In this document: positions 1 through 9,285 of the stretch, one piece after another
Layout of the letters: each line of letters opens with the position of its first letter
Position numbering within the stretch: position 1 is the first letter of the stretch
From: Cladosporium sp. IMV 00045
Taxonomy: Eukaryota > Ascomycota > Dothideomycetes > Cladosporiales > Cladosporiaceae
DNA length: 30,596 nt
Direction of reading: 5' to 3'
Assembly (NCBI GenBank): GCA_001931905.2
Contig: MSJI02000342.1
Location: 1-30,596, forward strand
Program-made: the position numbers and the translations under genes
Notes under the pieces: model-generated
Told to the model about the DNA's origin: nothing
The model's database searches: none
What the model saw: the letters and a program-made list of their open reading frames with translations, nothing else

Positions 1-80
1 CCCTAACCCTAAAGGCTCGCTGGTGTAACCGGGTTATATAGCTGGTGTAACCAGGATATACCGGCGAAGGGACAGCTAGA
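1..80. repeat. Subtelomeric repeat, copy 1, with telomere seed
   Basis: The window begins with two CCCTAA units followed by a GC-richer tract. The same 80 bp recur at 562-641 in the same orientation, with 73 of 80 positions identical. CCCTAA reading inward from the left is the orientation expected at a left chromosome end. Inside the copy, positions 19-40 and 41-62 form a tandem pair of 22-bp units that both start GCTGGTGTAACC. Whether base 1 is the true chromosome end or a contig cut cannot be seen. Confidence 0.8.
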
Positions 81-890
81 CAGGAGAAATAATGCGTATT
101 ATAGTATACGCTAATCGCTTCCGTAGTACCGATCGGTAAATTATCGACTTCGTCTTAAATTACATTCGTAACTTTTTTTAATCGGCTATACTCTATACGG
201 TGCTTCTATTTTAGATATCGAATCGTAGTGTTTTAGCTCTAGACTCTACTATATATCGTATATAGGAGAAGCTTAATATCTTCGCTATAATATATACTAG
301 AGTCGTGAATCATCCGTATAGGTATATATAGGATATGTTTTTAGTAGAAAGTTAGGTTGCAAAGTTTACTAGTAGAATGTAGTAGATCGTTGAGAGCGTA
401 TATAGTAGCTAAGCTTTCCGACTCTATACTTACTAATCTACCCCGAATCTAAACGGCGGAATATTATTATTAGATTTTAATCTTAGATGCCTATATATTT
501 CCTATAAACTTACGAATTTCCTAATCCCTATTAGTAGGAGCTAAGGTTATACTAGCGAAAACCCTAACCCTAAAGGCTCGCTAGTATAACCGGGTTATAT
601 AGCTAGTATAACTAGGATATACCGGCTAAGGGACAGTTAGATTTCTTAGTAGTAAACCTAGCTACTATCTACGTAAAGCGCGTAACTATTATATAGAAGG
701 ATTTCTAATTAATTAATAGGCTATATAAGAGTATAACTAGGTAGCAAATCAGTATAATAATAGAGTAAAAATGGGTTGTTATTATGTATTATAGGCGACG
801 ATTAAACGATTAATTAAGTAATAACTATATTAAATGAAGTTTGGATTTTAGCACTTTAGTATTTTTCATATTTTTGGCACTTTTGTAGGT
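81..890. other. TA-rich, RIP-like subtelomeric DNA without genes
   Basis: The tract is rich in TA-containing words such as TATA, ATTA, TAGTA and CTATA and poor in CA/TG. It has no long open frame on either strand. Composition changes abruptly near 890 to ordinary GC-balanced sequence. This is what remains when a repeat has been mutated heavily by RIP. I could not recognise the parental element. The 80-bp repeat copy 2 lies inside it. Confidence 0.65.
562..641. repeat. Subtelomeric repeat, copy 2, RIP-like changes
   Basis: Second copy of the repeat at 1-80, offset by exactly 561 bp. The seven differences from copy 1 are four G-to-A, two C-to-T and one G-to-T. Six of seven are therefore transitions in the direction produced by RIP. 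The interstitial CCCTAA pair is intact (562-573). Confidence 0.8.
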
Positions 891-1445
891 ATGGCCGACC
901 GTTATACACGATATAAGCGACGGCTGACGTACAGTAGTCCACACGGGCCGCGCTCACGACCCATGTGCCTGGGCTCGCGGACGATCTACACCATCCGCCC
1001 GTGCGTGGGCTGCGTGGAAATACTCCACCGATCCTGTGCTCCATTCCCTTTCACCGACTGCTTCCGGCGAGCATACCAGGCGAGGATTCGCTGTTGGCCG
1101 CAGAATGGCACGATGGGATGACGATAGGCTGTGGTCATGCATCATGCCCCGTCACCCAAGGCTTGTCTCGCTGTCTCAGCGTGCGCGTACATGGATCATT
1201 CGTTGACTACGACAGTCCCTTGGTGACCGGCGGTGATGCGCCTTTCCCCTGAGAGGCCGACTGCTCTATAACGCCGCGATCGGTGGCTCTCCAATGAGCC
1301 GCAAAGATGGTGGGGGTACCTTTGCAGCTGGCCACCAAAATAATCCCGGACTCCGTCCCACAGAAGAAGCCCGCCGTGTACAGCTTGTCCGCCTCGCTCA
1401 AACCCAGCATCCAAAGACCAGAGCAAAGGCCCTCGAGAACTAACC
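891..1445. other. Intergenic region upstream of the asparagine synthetase-like gene
   Basis: GC-balanced sequence with several short overlapping open frames on both strands (up to about 95 codons). None has a recognisable motif or splice context. It probably contains the promoter and 5' leader of the gene starting at 1446. I see no supported gene here. Confidence 0.5.
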
Positions 1446-3620
1446 ATGTGCGGAATCAGTGCGGTTTTCAAACTTCACAGGAAGCAGACTGCACCAAACG
1501 GCGATGTGAACGGAATCGACAGTGATCGTGCCAAACTGGCTAGCAAATTAGATCGTAAGTCGGAAAAGAAAAAATACTTGCAATCATTTGCAGGCGTGTC
1601 CTGATGGCTATCTTTTGCAGGCAGTGTCGAGACCCAGCGTCACCGCGGCCCAGATGCGAAAGGAGTTTGGACCTCACCAGATGGTACGGTCGGCCTTGCA
1701 CATGTCCGTCTGTCGACGAGGGACTTGAGCTGTGCAGGCCATCAACCATTGCATAGTTCTAACGACGCAGACGACATCCATACTGTGGTCAACGGTGAAC
1801 TTTATTACGAGCCGGAGCTTCGTGCAAGCCTCAAGGAAACATACGAGTTCTCATCTACTTCAGACTCCGAGATGGTGATCGCTCTGTACAAGACATACGG
1901 GACTGAGTTTTTGCCCATGCTCCGAGGCGAATTCTCGCTTGTTGTGTACGACGGCAAGAGCGGAACACTGCTCGTAGCACGCGACAGATTTGGAGTAAAA
2001 CCTCTCCACTACGGGGTAATCGATGGCAACCTCTTGGTCGCCACCCAATGCAAAGGCATCAAAGAATTGCTTAACGACAGACAAAGTCTGCGGTGGGATG
2101 TCAAGGGGCTCGCCGAGGGTGGTGGCTACTACGGCAGCCGAACTCTCTTCGAGAACATTAGCAAAATTCCACCTGGCCACAGACTGGTTGTCCGCCAGGG
2201 AAGCGATGAGCCTCTCGAGTTCAAGCCATACTGGCGCACACAGTATCCTCCCAACTCAGGTCATTCCGATCACCGTCCAACTGAACAGCTTGTGAAAGAG
2301 TTGCGAGCGAAGCTTGTGGAGTCTGTCCGGCTCCGTTTGGTGTCAAGCGACGTTCCAGTTGGGATTCTCTTAAGCGGTGGTGTCGACAGTAGTGCTGTTG
2401 CTGGAATTGCTGCTGACCTGGCTAAACGCGGGTTTGCCCATAACAATTCCGATAAATCCCAACCGCCGACCTGTTTCACGATCGGATTCCCAGATGATGG
2501 CGCCTTTGATGAGTCTGCCGTGGCGATGAGAACGGCAGAACACCTTGGCCTTCCCATTGAGAAGGTCATTGTTACTGAGCAGGTCCTCGCCGACGAATTT
2601 GACTCTTCATGCTGGTTGGGAGAAGCCCTGATGTTCGACCTCCACCACATTGCCAAGAAGGCAATGAGCAAGCACATCTCTTCCAAAAATCTCAAGGTCG
2701 TTTTGAATGGGGATGGCTCTGATGAATTGTTTGGGGGGTACAGCTTCTTCGTAGCCGACCGCCTGGAGGCCGATGACAACCTCCGAGCCCCTGAGCTGCA
2801 GGCTGCTAACCGTCAGCAACGTGAGAAAGTGCAGTCTCTCTACGAGAAAGACTTCAAGTGGTATGGCGCAGACCTAGCTCAACTCAGCGAGGACAACATA
2901 TATGCGCGCGCTCTTGGGTTGCCTCCTGCTTTCTGCAAGCTTGCGGTGGCAACCTATCACGATTGGCTTCCCAAGGTTTTGGATGATGAGGGGGATCCAT
3001 TCAAGGCCATATATGAGTCTTTCAAACCAAGCGAGCGTGAGGAAATGGTCAATTTGCATCCAATGCATCGTGCGATGTGGGCCTGGCAGAAGACGATGCT
3101 GCCAAATTTTATCATTGCCGCTATCAGCGATGGCGCTGAGATGGGTGAGTACAATTTGCGTTCGCAGCCCAAGATATGACACTGACAGAAGACAGCACAC
3201 TCGGTTGAGAGCCGACCTCCTTTCCTTGATCATTTGGTTGCGGAATTTGTTCAAACATTACCCACGGACATGCTTGTGCACCTGGGTGGAGAAGAAATGC
3301 CGACTGAGAAATTCATCTTTCGCGAGGCTGTAAAGCCTTTCGTCACGGATGAGGTTTATCGTCGTCGGAAGCAAGCGTTTGCTGCGCCATTCCGTTGGAA
3401 GAAGGGGGGGCCTCTTTACGCACGTCTCTCTTCACTGATCACTAGAGAGAACGTCGAGAAGCTCGGGTTTGCGGAATGGGACAAGTGCGAAGAAATGGTG
3501 GAGCTTTGTTTTAACAATGAGGATGAGATGCTCTTCAGGAAATGCATATGGCTGGCACAAATCATTTCCATTGGTTTGCAATTCGAGATGCAGACATGGG
3601 CCCCTGTCCAAGAAGAGTGA
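1446..3620 (+). CDS. Asparagine synthetase-like glutamine amidotransferase
   Basis: Predicted 685-residue cytosolic enzyme from three exons: 1446-1554, 1621-3144 and 3196-3620. Donors are GTAAGT and GTGAGT. The start is fixed by the MCGI N-terminus, whose Cys2 is the class II glutaminase nucleophile. The glutaminase half shows RHRGPD (residues 43-48), NGEL (94-97) and ARDRFGVKPL. The synthetase half shows the ATP-pyrophosphatase loop SGGVDSS (288-294), then GDGSDELFGGY, and HSVESRPPFLDH across the last junction. The family adenylates a carboxylate and transfers ammonia from glutamine to give an amide; some relatives (beta-lactam synthetase type) cyclise instead. At 685 residues it is longer than typical ASNS/Asn2 (about 560-590), and it sits beside a lyase, an exporter and an adenylating enzyme. 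A specialised metabolic role is therefore more likely than housekeeping asparagine supply. The substrate is unknown. Confidence 0.93.
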
Positions 3621-3997
3621 GAAGTAAGAGGCGATAAATGGTGGTATCTTAGCTGTCTTGACTTCTTTTTGATGAAGTCTTTTGAAATATCTAGCTGTGC
3701 AATAACCACAGAGCATGCCTTCCTTGATTTTTTACAAATTGATCTGGACTTGACTGAGGTCAGCGCCTCACCGCCGTTTCGGCCGTGTTCCCAAATTGGC
3801 ATGTAAACATTGACGGTGAAACGCAATTGCCGGATTGTTTATAATACACTGTTGACGGATTTATCGAAGTTGAGACACCACCAACGATCTTCGACGAATG
3901 TCATTTTATCAGTCAAGTCTCGGTATCAACGTGACCAAGCTTTACGATATTCAAGTATGTAGTTATAGCTATGGAGACGAGATCGAGTCAATGAGTC
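3621..3997. other. Convergent intergenic region, no gene seen
   Basis: The two flanking genes run toward each other across this AT-richer stretch, which should hold both 3' ends. Short overlapping frames carry no recognisable motif. Confidence 0.5.
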
Positions 3998-4957
3998 TTA
4001 AGCCTTCTCCATTCCACCTCCCGCTGCCTCGTCAATTTCCATCTTCTCATTTAGCCCACAAACGTCAAAAATGGCCTTGGGCTTCGCTTCCATTGGTACC
4101 CCAGTCACGCCCTCTGTCTTGAGCCTTTCCAGGGTCTCTCGGATTGCCATGAATGCAGGACCGAGGCATGCAAAGGAGAATATCATGATTCGGAAGCCCA
4201 TTGCTTGCGCTTCCTTGGTTGTAATGATAGGTGTTGCTCCATGTTCAACCATATTCAGAAGTAATGGCAAGTCTGATAGGTCTCGCACAGCTCGATAGGC
4301 CATATCTTTGCTTGTCATACCCTCCAACTGCCCGACATCTGCACCAGCTTCTTGGGCTGCTCGCAATCGTTTAACCGCTTCCTCGTATCCATGCTTTTGC
4401 AAGGCATCCGTACGGCCGATGATAATGATGTCGCTACCGAGCTTCTCCTTGGCTTGCTTTGCTGCGCGTACGCGAGAGACAAATTCTTTGATCGGAACCA
4501 CAGCTTTCCCATCAAGATGCCCGCAACGTTTCTGAAAGATTTGATCCTCGATATGGAAAGCAGCGACGCCGGCACGAGAGTATTCCTGTACAGCTCTTTC
4601 GATCATTACAGGTCCTCCAAAACCTGTGTCCATATCTGCTATTAGAGGGGTCGTCCTATCGAGCCCTGCGATCATCTCTGCATTTGCGCGCATATCCGAC
4701 AATTGCGCTATCCCTAGATCTGGTTGCCCAAGGCGTGAAGCAGTAGTTCCGGCTCCGGTCTGCACGTACACATTGTTATTTAAACTGCGTCCATCAGATG
4801 ATGCAAATCTACGTACCATATAAAGACCGTCGAACCCAACATCAAGTGCAATACGCGCACTAAGGCCATCATAGACACCGGGGCATACGATAAGCCCTGC
4901 GCTGCTTTCGAGGAATCGACGCAATTTAGATGCCGATGGCTCCAGACTCGCATGCAT
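3998..4957 (-). CDS. Isocitrate lyase/PEP mutase superfamily lyase
   Basis: Predicted 300-residue enzyme from two exons, 4957-4817 and 4759-3998. The 57-nt intron (4816-4760, GTACGT to GTGCAG) is in frame and open, so a naive reading inserts 19 foreign residues between GLYM and TGAGTTASRLG, a block that is contiguous in the family. Motifs: PGVYDGLSARIA near the N-terminus, DMDTGFGG (about 89-96, Mg-binding acidic residues) and EDQ...KRCGH (118-128) with the catalytic Cys126. KRCGH marks C-C lyases (methylisocitrate lyase, 2,3-dimethylmalate lyase, oxaloacetate hydrolase) and argues against a phosphonate-forming PEP mutase. Ser242 lies in IMIFSF, where I would expect Pro in many relatives; fungal oxaloacetate hydrolases have a diagnostic Ser in this part of the fold, so an oxalate-forming activity is possible but unproven. 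Divergent from the exporter gene; convergent with the asparagine synthetase-like gene. Confidence 0.88.
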   Translation of the reverse strand: MHASLEPSASKLRRFLESSAGLIVCPGVYDGLSARIALDVGFDGLYMVRRFASSDGRSLNNNVYVQTGAGTTASRLGQPDLGIAQLSDMRANAEMIAGLDRTTPLIADMDTGFGGPVMIERAVQEYSRAGVAAFHIEDQIFQKRCGHLDGKAVVPIKEFVSRVRAAKQAKEKLGSDIIIIGRTDALQKHGYEEAVKRLRAAQEAGADVGQLEGMTSKDMAYRAVRDLSDLPLLLNMVEHGATPIITTKEAQAMGFRIMIFSFACLGPAFMAIRETLERLKTEGVTGVPMEAKPKAIFDVCGLNEKMEIDEAAGGGMEKA

Positions 4958-5551
4958 CGTGTCTTGGTGGTGGACTTTTCGTTGGAGACCGTTGCTGGAG
5001 ACATGTCAGTCTACAGCTTGAAGGCAACGACGCAGCTAATAAACAAATTGCAATTCAACTCGATTTTAGGATTGTGAGATGTTCCAGCAAACAGATCGAC
5101 CCAAAAAATAAAGCCACGAAACGGCAAGCATATTCAATGGCCTATCACCGACTATAATCCTGTTAAGGAGCGATCCGCCCATTGCTGCCGTTACCGGCGA
5201 TCAGCTCATTAAGAGCAGACGCTTTACTCAGATCACGGTGAGCCTTGAATCGAGGTATAGGTACCGGTGATCCATCCGATCAGACACGGCATTAGTGGCA
5301 GGACCGAGTGATCAGAAGCTATGCTCAGGAACAATGCAGCCATGTTATCGATTCTTCATCATGCAGACGTAGCTCAGTGGATCGAGATTACGAAAACCAG
5401 CCAAGCAGCCGTTGAGCTTTCCACAGTGATCATGTCGATCGCAAGCAAGTCGGACTGAAATCAAGCTAAGCCTACGTACGACTAATGATCGTATTAAAGC
5501 TTACCGCTTTAGGCAGTCGCATCTTTGAGATCGAAATCGGTGCCGCCGATC
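4958..5551. promoter_or_regulatory. GATC-rich divergent promoter between lyase and exporter
   Basis: This stretch separates two divergently transcribed genes and has no coding evidence. It contains 13 GATC tetramers, starting at 5094, 5172, 5199, 5231, 5269, 5278, 5310, 5380, 5428, 5437, 5487, 5529 and 5548. About two would be expected by chance. Many read as TGATC or CGATCA, as in repeated binding sites for one regulator. Which factor might bind is unknown. That this is the shared promoter is inferred from gene orientation. Confidence 0.5.
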
Positions 5552-7195
5552 ATGCTGGCCTGTGCCATTTCGGACATGGCTCCTTCACCGAGCAGGCAGG
5601 GGAAGTAAGTTCCAAGTTGCTGGAACTTGATGCAGTAATGCTCTCTGACGTGATAATAATAAAACGTTTCTACACAGACTGCAGCTGCCAAAAAGAAGAA
5701 ATTTATGGATCTCGTACACGAAAACCAACCCACCAACAAGCATGAAATCGCTGCAATCCGACCTACCAGATGATCATCCCGGGATCGATCCACGATGTTG
5801 GAGCAACGCTAAACGACGGCAAGCAGCAATTTGCATGGGATTGCTGGCCTTCCTCGAACCATTTGCCTCCTCCGTTGTGGCGCCTTCACTGGATACTATC
5901 GCAGTAGAATTCCAAGTTTCCTCCCCTGTCCTTCGCAATGTACGAGCACATATACACCGTGGAATAGCTTACAAATGCTAAATCATTGTACTCAGCTGTT
6001 GCTTTCGGCTTTCGTTTTGCCATACGCTGTCGGTACACTTCTTCTAGCGCCCATCTCTGAGATAGCAGGCCGTAAGCCAGTTCTGCTTTTGTCGGCCCTG
6101 GTGTTTTTAGCCTTCACCGTCGCTTGCGGAGTGGCACAAAGTAGCGACCAATTTATCGTGTTTCGAGTGCTCGCTGGCTTAGGAGGATGCGTTCCGTTAG
6201 CAGTGGGTGCGGCCATCATAGGCGATCTCTACGCGCCGCATGAGAGAGGCTCGGCAATGGCCACCTATATGCTGATGCAGCTCGGAGGACCTGTGGTGAG
6301 TATTCCATTTGCACTTTGTCGCGACTTCATTCGCTGACCAAATTGATAGTTTGGCCCGATTGTCGGAGGCTGGATTCTCCAGACAATAGACAGTTGGAGA
6401 TGGTCATTCTACGTCTGTGCGATAGCAACAGCCGTGATCACTACCTTAGTTGGAGCTGCGCTACCAGAAACATACGCACCAAAATTGAAGGGTGCCTACA
6501 GGGACCATTCATTGAAAGGCTCACTTTCCTACTTGCAGAGACCATTCGTCATGCTCGGGACGCAGCCGATCATCCAGGTGCTTGCAATCTATGCAGCAAT
6601 AATCTTCGGGACATATTATCTTTTCCTGACTACGATCTCGAGCACCTTCCACGATCGTTATGAGCATACAATTGGGATCTCCACTCTGCATTACCTCGCG
6701 ATGCTCCTGGGTTTCCTTCTCAGCGTTGTCCTCAGCGGTACGTTGATGGACAAACTATACCAGCGCCTTACTAGAGAGGCTACGTTCCCCGAAGCAAGGA
6801 TTCCATATCTTGCTGCTAGTGGGACTGCTTTACCTGCTGGGCTGCTTTTATATGGGTGGACAGCTGAATACAAAATCTTCTGGATTGTACCCGACATTGG
6901 GTTGTTCTTGGTTGGTCTGGGAATCTTGGCACCTTTGGCGGCAATACAGCATTATATCCTTGATTGCTACTCAAATGGGGGGTTTGCAGCTTCGGCGTTG
7001 GCTGGGATGAATGTTTTGCGTTTCTTGGCCGGGTTCGGGTTCCCCTTGTTTGCTGACAACCTCTTTGGCTCTTTAGGTCTGGGATGGGGCTGCTCGGTTC
7101 TGGCGCTCATGGCAGCTATGTTTGGTTGCTTGTCAGTTTCATTGTGGACTTTTGGACCAGCTTTGAGAGCCAAAAGCTCGTTAGTCGAGAAGTAA
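5552..7195 (+). CDS. MFS transporter, DHA1-type drug/metabolite:H+ antiporter
   Basis: Predicted 486-residue membrane protein from exons 5552-5604, 5678-5939, 5996-6295 and 6350-7195. All three introns have good signals (GTAAGT, GTACGA, GTGAGT donors; CTGAC- or CTAA-like branch sites). Twelve hydrophobic segments can be read. Motif-A-like SEIAGRKP follows segment 2, and GPIVGGW (antiporter motif C type) is formed across the last junction. The first exon is less certain. Met at 5742 would give a 447-residue protein with a very short N-terminus. The upstream exon joins in frame through a canonical intron and gives the usual length, so I prefer 5552. It likely sits in the plasma or vacuolar membrane and exports the product of the neighbouring enzymes; this is inferred from position. 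Confidence 0.87.
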
Positions 7196-7713
7196 TTTGC
7201 CTTTCAGGGCACTATGGTTCGATTCCGATCGGCAGTGAGACCTACACGTGTGTGCCACAGGAATGTTCTTGGTATCAGTTAAGGTCGATATATTGAAAAC
7301 AAGTATAGTTGTCAAGCGGGCGTCTATTGGCTCAGCAGCAGCTCTAGCAAGGAATTGCCATCACCATCTGGTCTCTTCATATCGCGATGGCCCAAATAGA
7401 TAGGGGTACGTAATGCTGAATAATATACACAATTGGATGACATGCGTCGTGCGTGCTTAGGATATGATAAGCAACTAGTGCATGATGGTGAGACTACGAC
7501 AAAGTGCCGGTGATCGGGAAGACCCACCCGGGCCTGCAGATTAGCGTCAATAATAAGGACGCCAATTATTAAACTCTTTGATCGACAGATGGCGCTAACC
7601 GCGTCACATCTGGGCTGCTGGTATCCAACATAAAATTGTGAACCCCCAACCGCGAGAGATAGAGATAGCCCCTGCAAGAGGACGGCAGCCGAAACGACAG
7701 TCACGATACCACC
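7196..7713. other. Intergenic region upstream of the adenylating enzyme
   Basis: No supported gene. It holds the 3' end of the exporter and the promoter of the gene at 7714. It has three GATC words in 518 bp, far sparser than 5094-5551. Confidence 0.45.
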
Positions 7714-9285
7714 ATGGCTTATTACAATGCCACCTTACCAGCCTTGTTCTCGAAGACATGTCGCAACTACCCGAACAATGAAGCAATTGACGGATTGAGC
7801 TACTCCGCTGTGCACGACCTGGTTGACAATTACACGGCTGGTCTGAGAGCATCGGGCGTGGCAAGAAATGATGTTGTCTGTTCATTCTTCGGCCAGAAGA
7901 CAGTAGATGCTCCAGCGTTGGCACTCGCTGTCATGCGTGTAGGAGCGACACATGTTCCGCTTGCTTCTTCGGACCCGGAGCGTCGACTTCTGGACCAATG
8001 CAGCGGGCTCGGCAAGGCTCTGAAGCTGCTTGTCTATGGTACGCAGGACGCAGACCGTTCGAAAGCTGAAACGGTGGGAGGAAAAATGAAAATACACATT
8101 CGGCCACTCCAATCAGTCAAAGCCATCATTCGAGATGCCACGGATGCCAGCTCATGGGACGATCTTGCCATCATACTATTTACCAGCGGTTCTTCGGGTC
8201 CACCAAAAGCAACGGGTTACAAACACAAGCAGCTGGTGCTTTCATTACAGGCCTGTGCCGCTGCAGTTGACTTTTCCCATACGACTCGCATATGCAATGT
8301 GATTCCTTATGTTTGGGACGGCGGTAACCTCGATCTTTTTGGTCCTTTGCTTGTTGGAGGAGCAGTCTGCTTTGCTCACGACATCTCTCCAGAGGGCATT
8401 GCGCGAACAATCGTAAGCGATAAGTGTACACACATCGTCGCTCCGCCGTCACTATTACACATGGTGACAATCGATGCACTTGTCCGTCTTGAAGCTTTGA
8501 TCAGCTGTGGTGAAAGTGCATCAGTCGCACAATTCCGGAACTGGAACGATCAACTCGGTCGACGTTCGAACACAAGGCTCTTCAATGCCTATGGCCTCAC
8601 GGAAAGTGGCATATGCAACCTTATATGGGAATGTCCTGAAGTTTTCCCGCCAGACTTGCAATCCGTTCCCATTGGCCTTCCGCTGCCTCACACGCATGTG
8701 CATATCGACGAGGCAAACGGCGAGCTGATTGTTTCAGGCCCAAAGATTGCGGAAGGCTACCTGGGTGTTGCATCTAAAGCGTTCATCGCCCCTCCGAGTG
8801 AGTATTCTCCGAATTGCTATGCCATGCGAACGGGAGATTCAGGCTGGAAAGACAACCAAGGGCAATATCACATAAGTGGACGACTAGACGACCAGCTCAG
8901 CATATTTTCCATGCGTATCGAGCCGGAAGAATCAGAAACGGCAGCTCTGGCACTGCCAGAAATCGATATTGCTCACCTTTTCATCCATGATCTTGGTGAA
9001 GGCCAGACACCAGCTTTGGCATTAGCTTACCATGTGCGCGGAGCGCCGCATCACAGGGAGCTTCTGGGACGGGAAGAATACGATCAGTTTAAGTATACCT
9101 ACGAAAAGCAGCTTCGTCAACACATGCGGGAGTCTGTACCAAGCCACCAATGTCCATCTGCCTATTTACCTCTTGGTCTGATTCCAAGGACCATTAGTAA
9201 CAAGACGGACAAACGGCGCATCGCCGCTCTTGCGACGGCGGCATGCGAAAAGGGCTTGGTAGAGTTTCCGCCTTTTTCGCTTTAA
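7714..9285 (+). CDS. Stand-alone AMP-binding (NRPS-type adenylation) enzyme
   Basis: Single-exon gene for a 523-residue enzyme; the start lies in a strong CCACCATGG context. Adenylation cores are readable in order: phosphate loop FTSGSSGPPKATG (about 156-168), NAYGLTESG (about 291-299, A5), RTGDSGW with the ribose-binding Asp375 (A7), SGRLDDQ (about 388, A8), and IPRTISNKTDKRR with the catalytic Lys497 (A10). In the A4 region, WDGGNLD places Asp202 where amino-acid-activating domains carry the Asp that binds the substrate amino group, so an amino acid substrate is likely. No carrier (thiolation), condensation or reductase domain follows; the protein ends soon after A10. It could load a separate carrier, make an acyl-AMP for an amine, or make a CoA ester. 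It lies 518 bp downstream of the exporter on the same strand. Confidence 0.9.
   Translation: MAYYNATLPALFSKTCRNYPNNEAIDGLSYSAVHDLVDNYTAGLRASGVARNDVVCSFFGQKTVDAPALALAVMRVGATHVPLASSDPERRLLDQCSGLGKALKLLVYGTQDADRSKAETVGGKMKIHIRPLQSVKAIIRDATDASSWDDLAIILFTSGSSGPPKATGYKHKQLVLSLQACAAAVDFSHTTRICNVIPYVWDGGNLDLFGPLLVGGAVCFAHDISPEGIARTIVSDKCTHIVAPPSLLHMVTIDALVRLEALISCGESASVAQFRNWNDQLGRRSNTRLFNAYGLTESGICNLIWECPEVFPPDLQSVPIGLPLPHTHVHIDEANGELIVSGPKIAEGYLGVASKAFIAPPSEYSPNCYAMRTGDSGWKDNQGQYHISGRLDDQLSIFSMRIEPEESETAALALPEIDIAHLFIHDLGEGQTPALALAYHVRGAPHHRELLGREEYDQFKYTYEKQLRQHMRESVPSHQCPSAYLPLGLIPRTISNKTDKRRIAALATAACEKGLVEFPPFSL

Noticed and set aside
1..13. A true telomere array
   Set aside because: Only two CCCTAA units are present, and the same seed also occurs internally at 562, so the end of the window cannot be called a functional telomere.
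4760..4816. 19 extra residues inside the isocitrate lyase family enzyme as a lineage-specific insertion
   Set aside because: The insertion splits a highly conserved block and is bounded by GTACGT and GTGCAG with a normal 57-nt length, so an intron explains it better.
3998..4957. PEP mutase and phosphonate biosynthesis
   Set aside because: The enzyme carries KRCGH with the lyase Cys rather than the EDK...KNS pattern of PEP mutases, and no decarboxylase or other phosphonate gene is nearby.
5485..5745. 86-codon plus-strand frame read without splicing
   Set aside because: It reads through a canonical intron and has no motif; splicing instead joins this region to the exporter frame.
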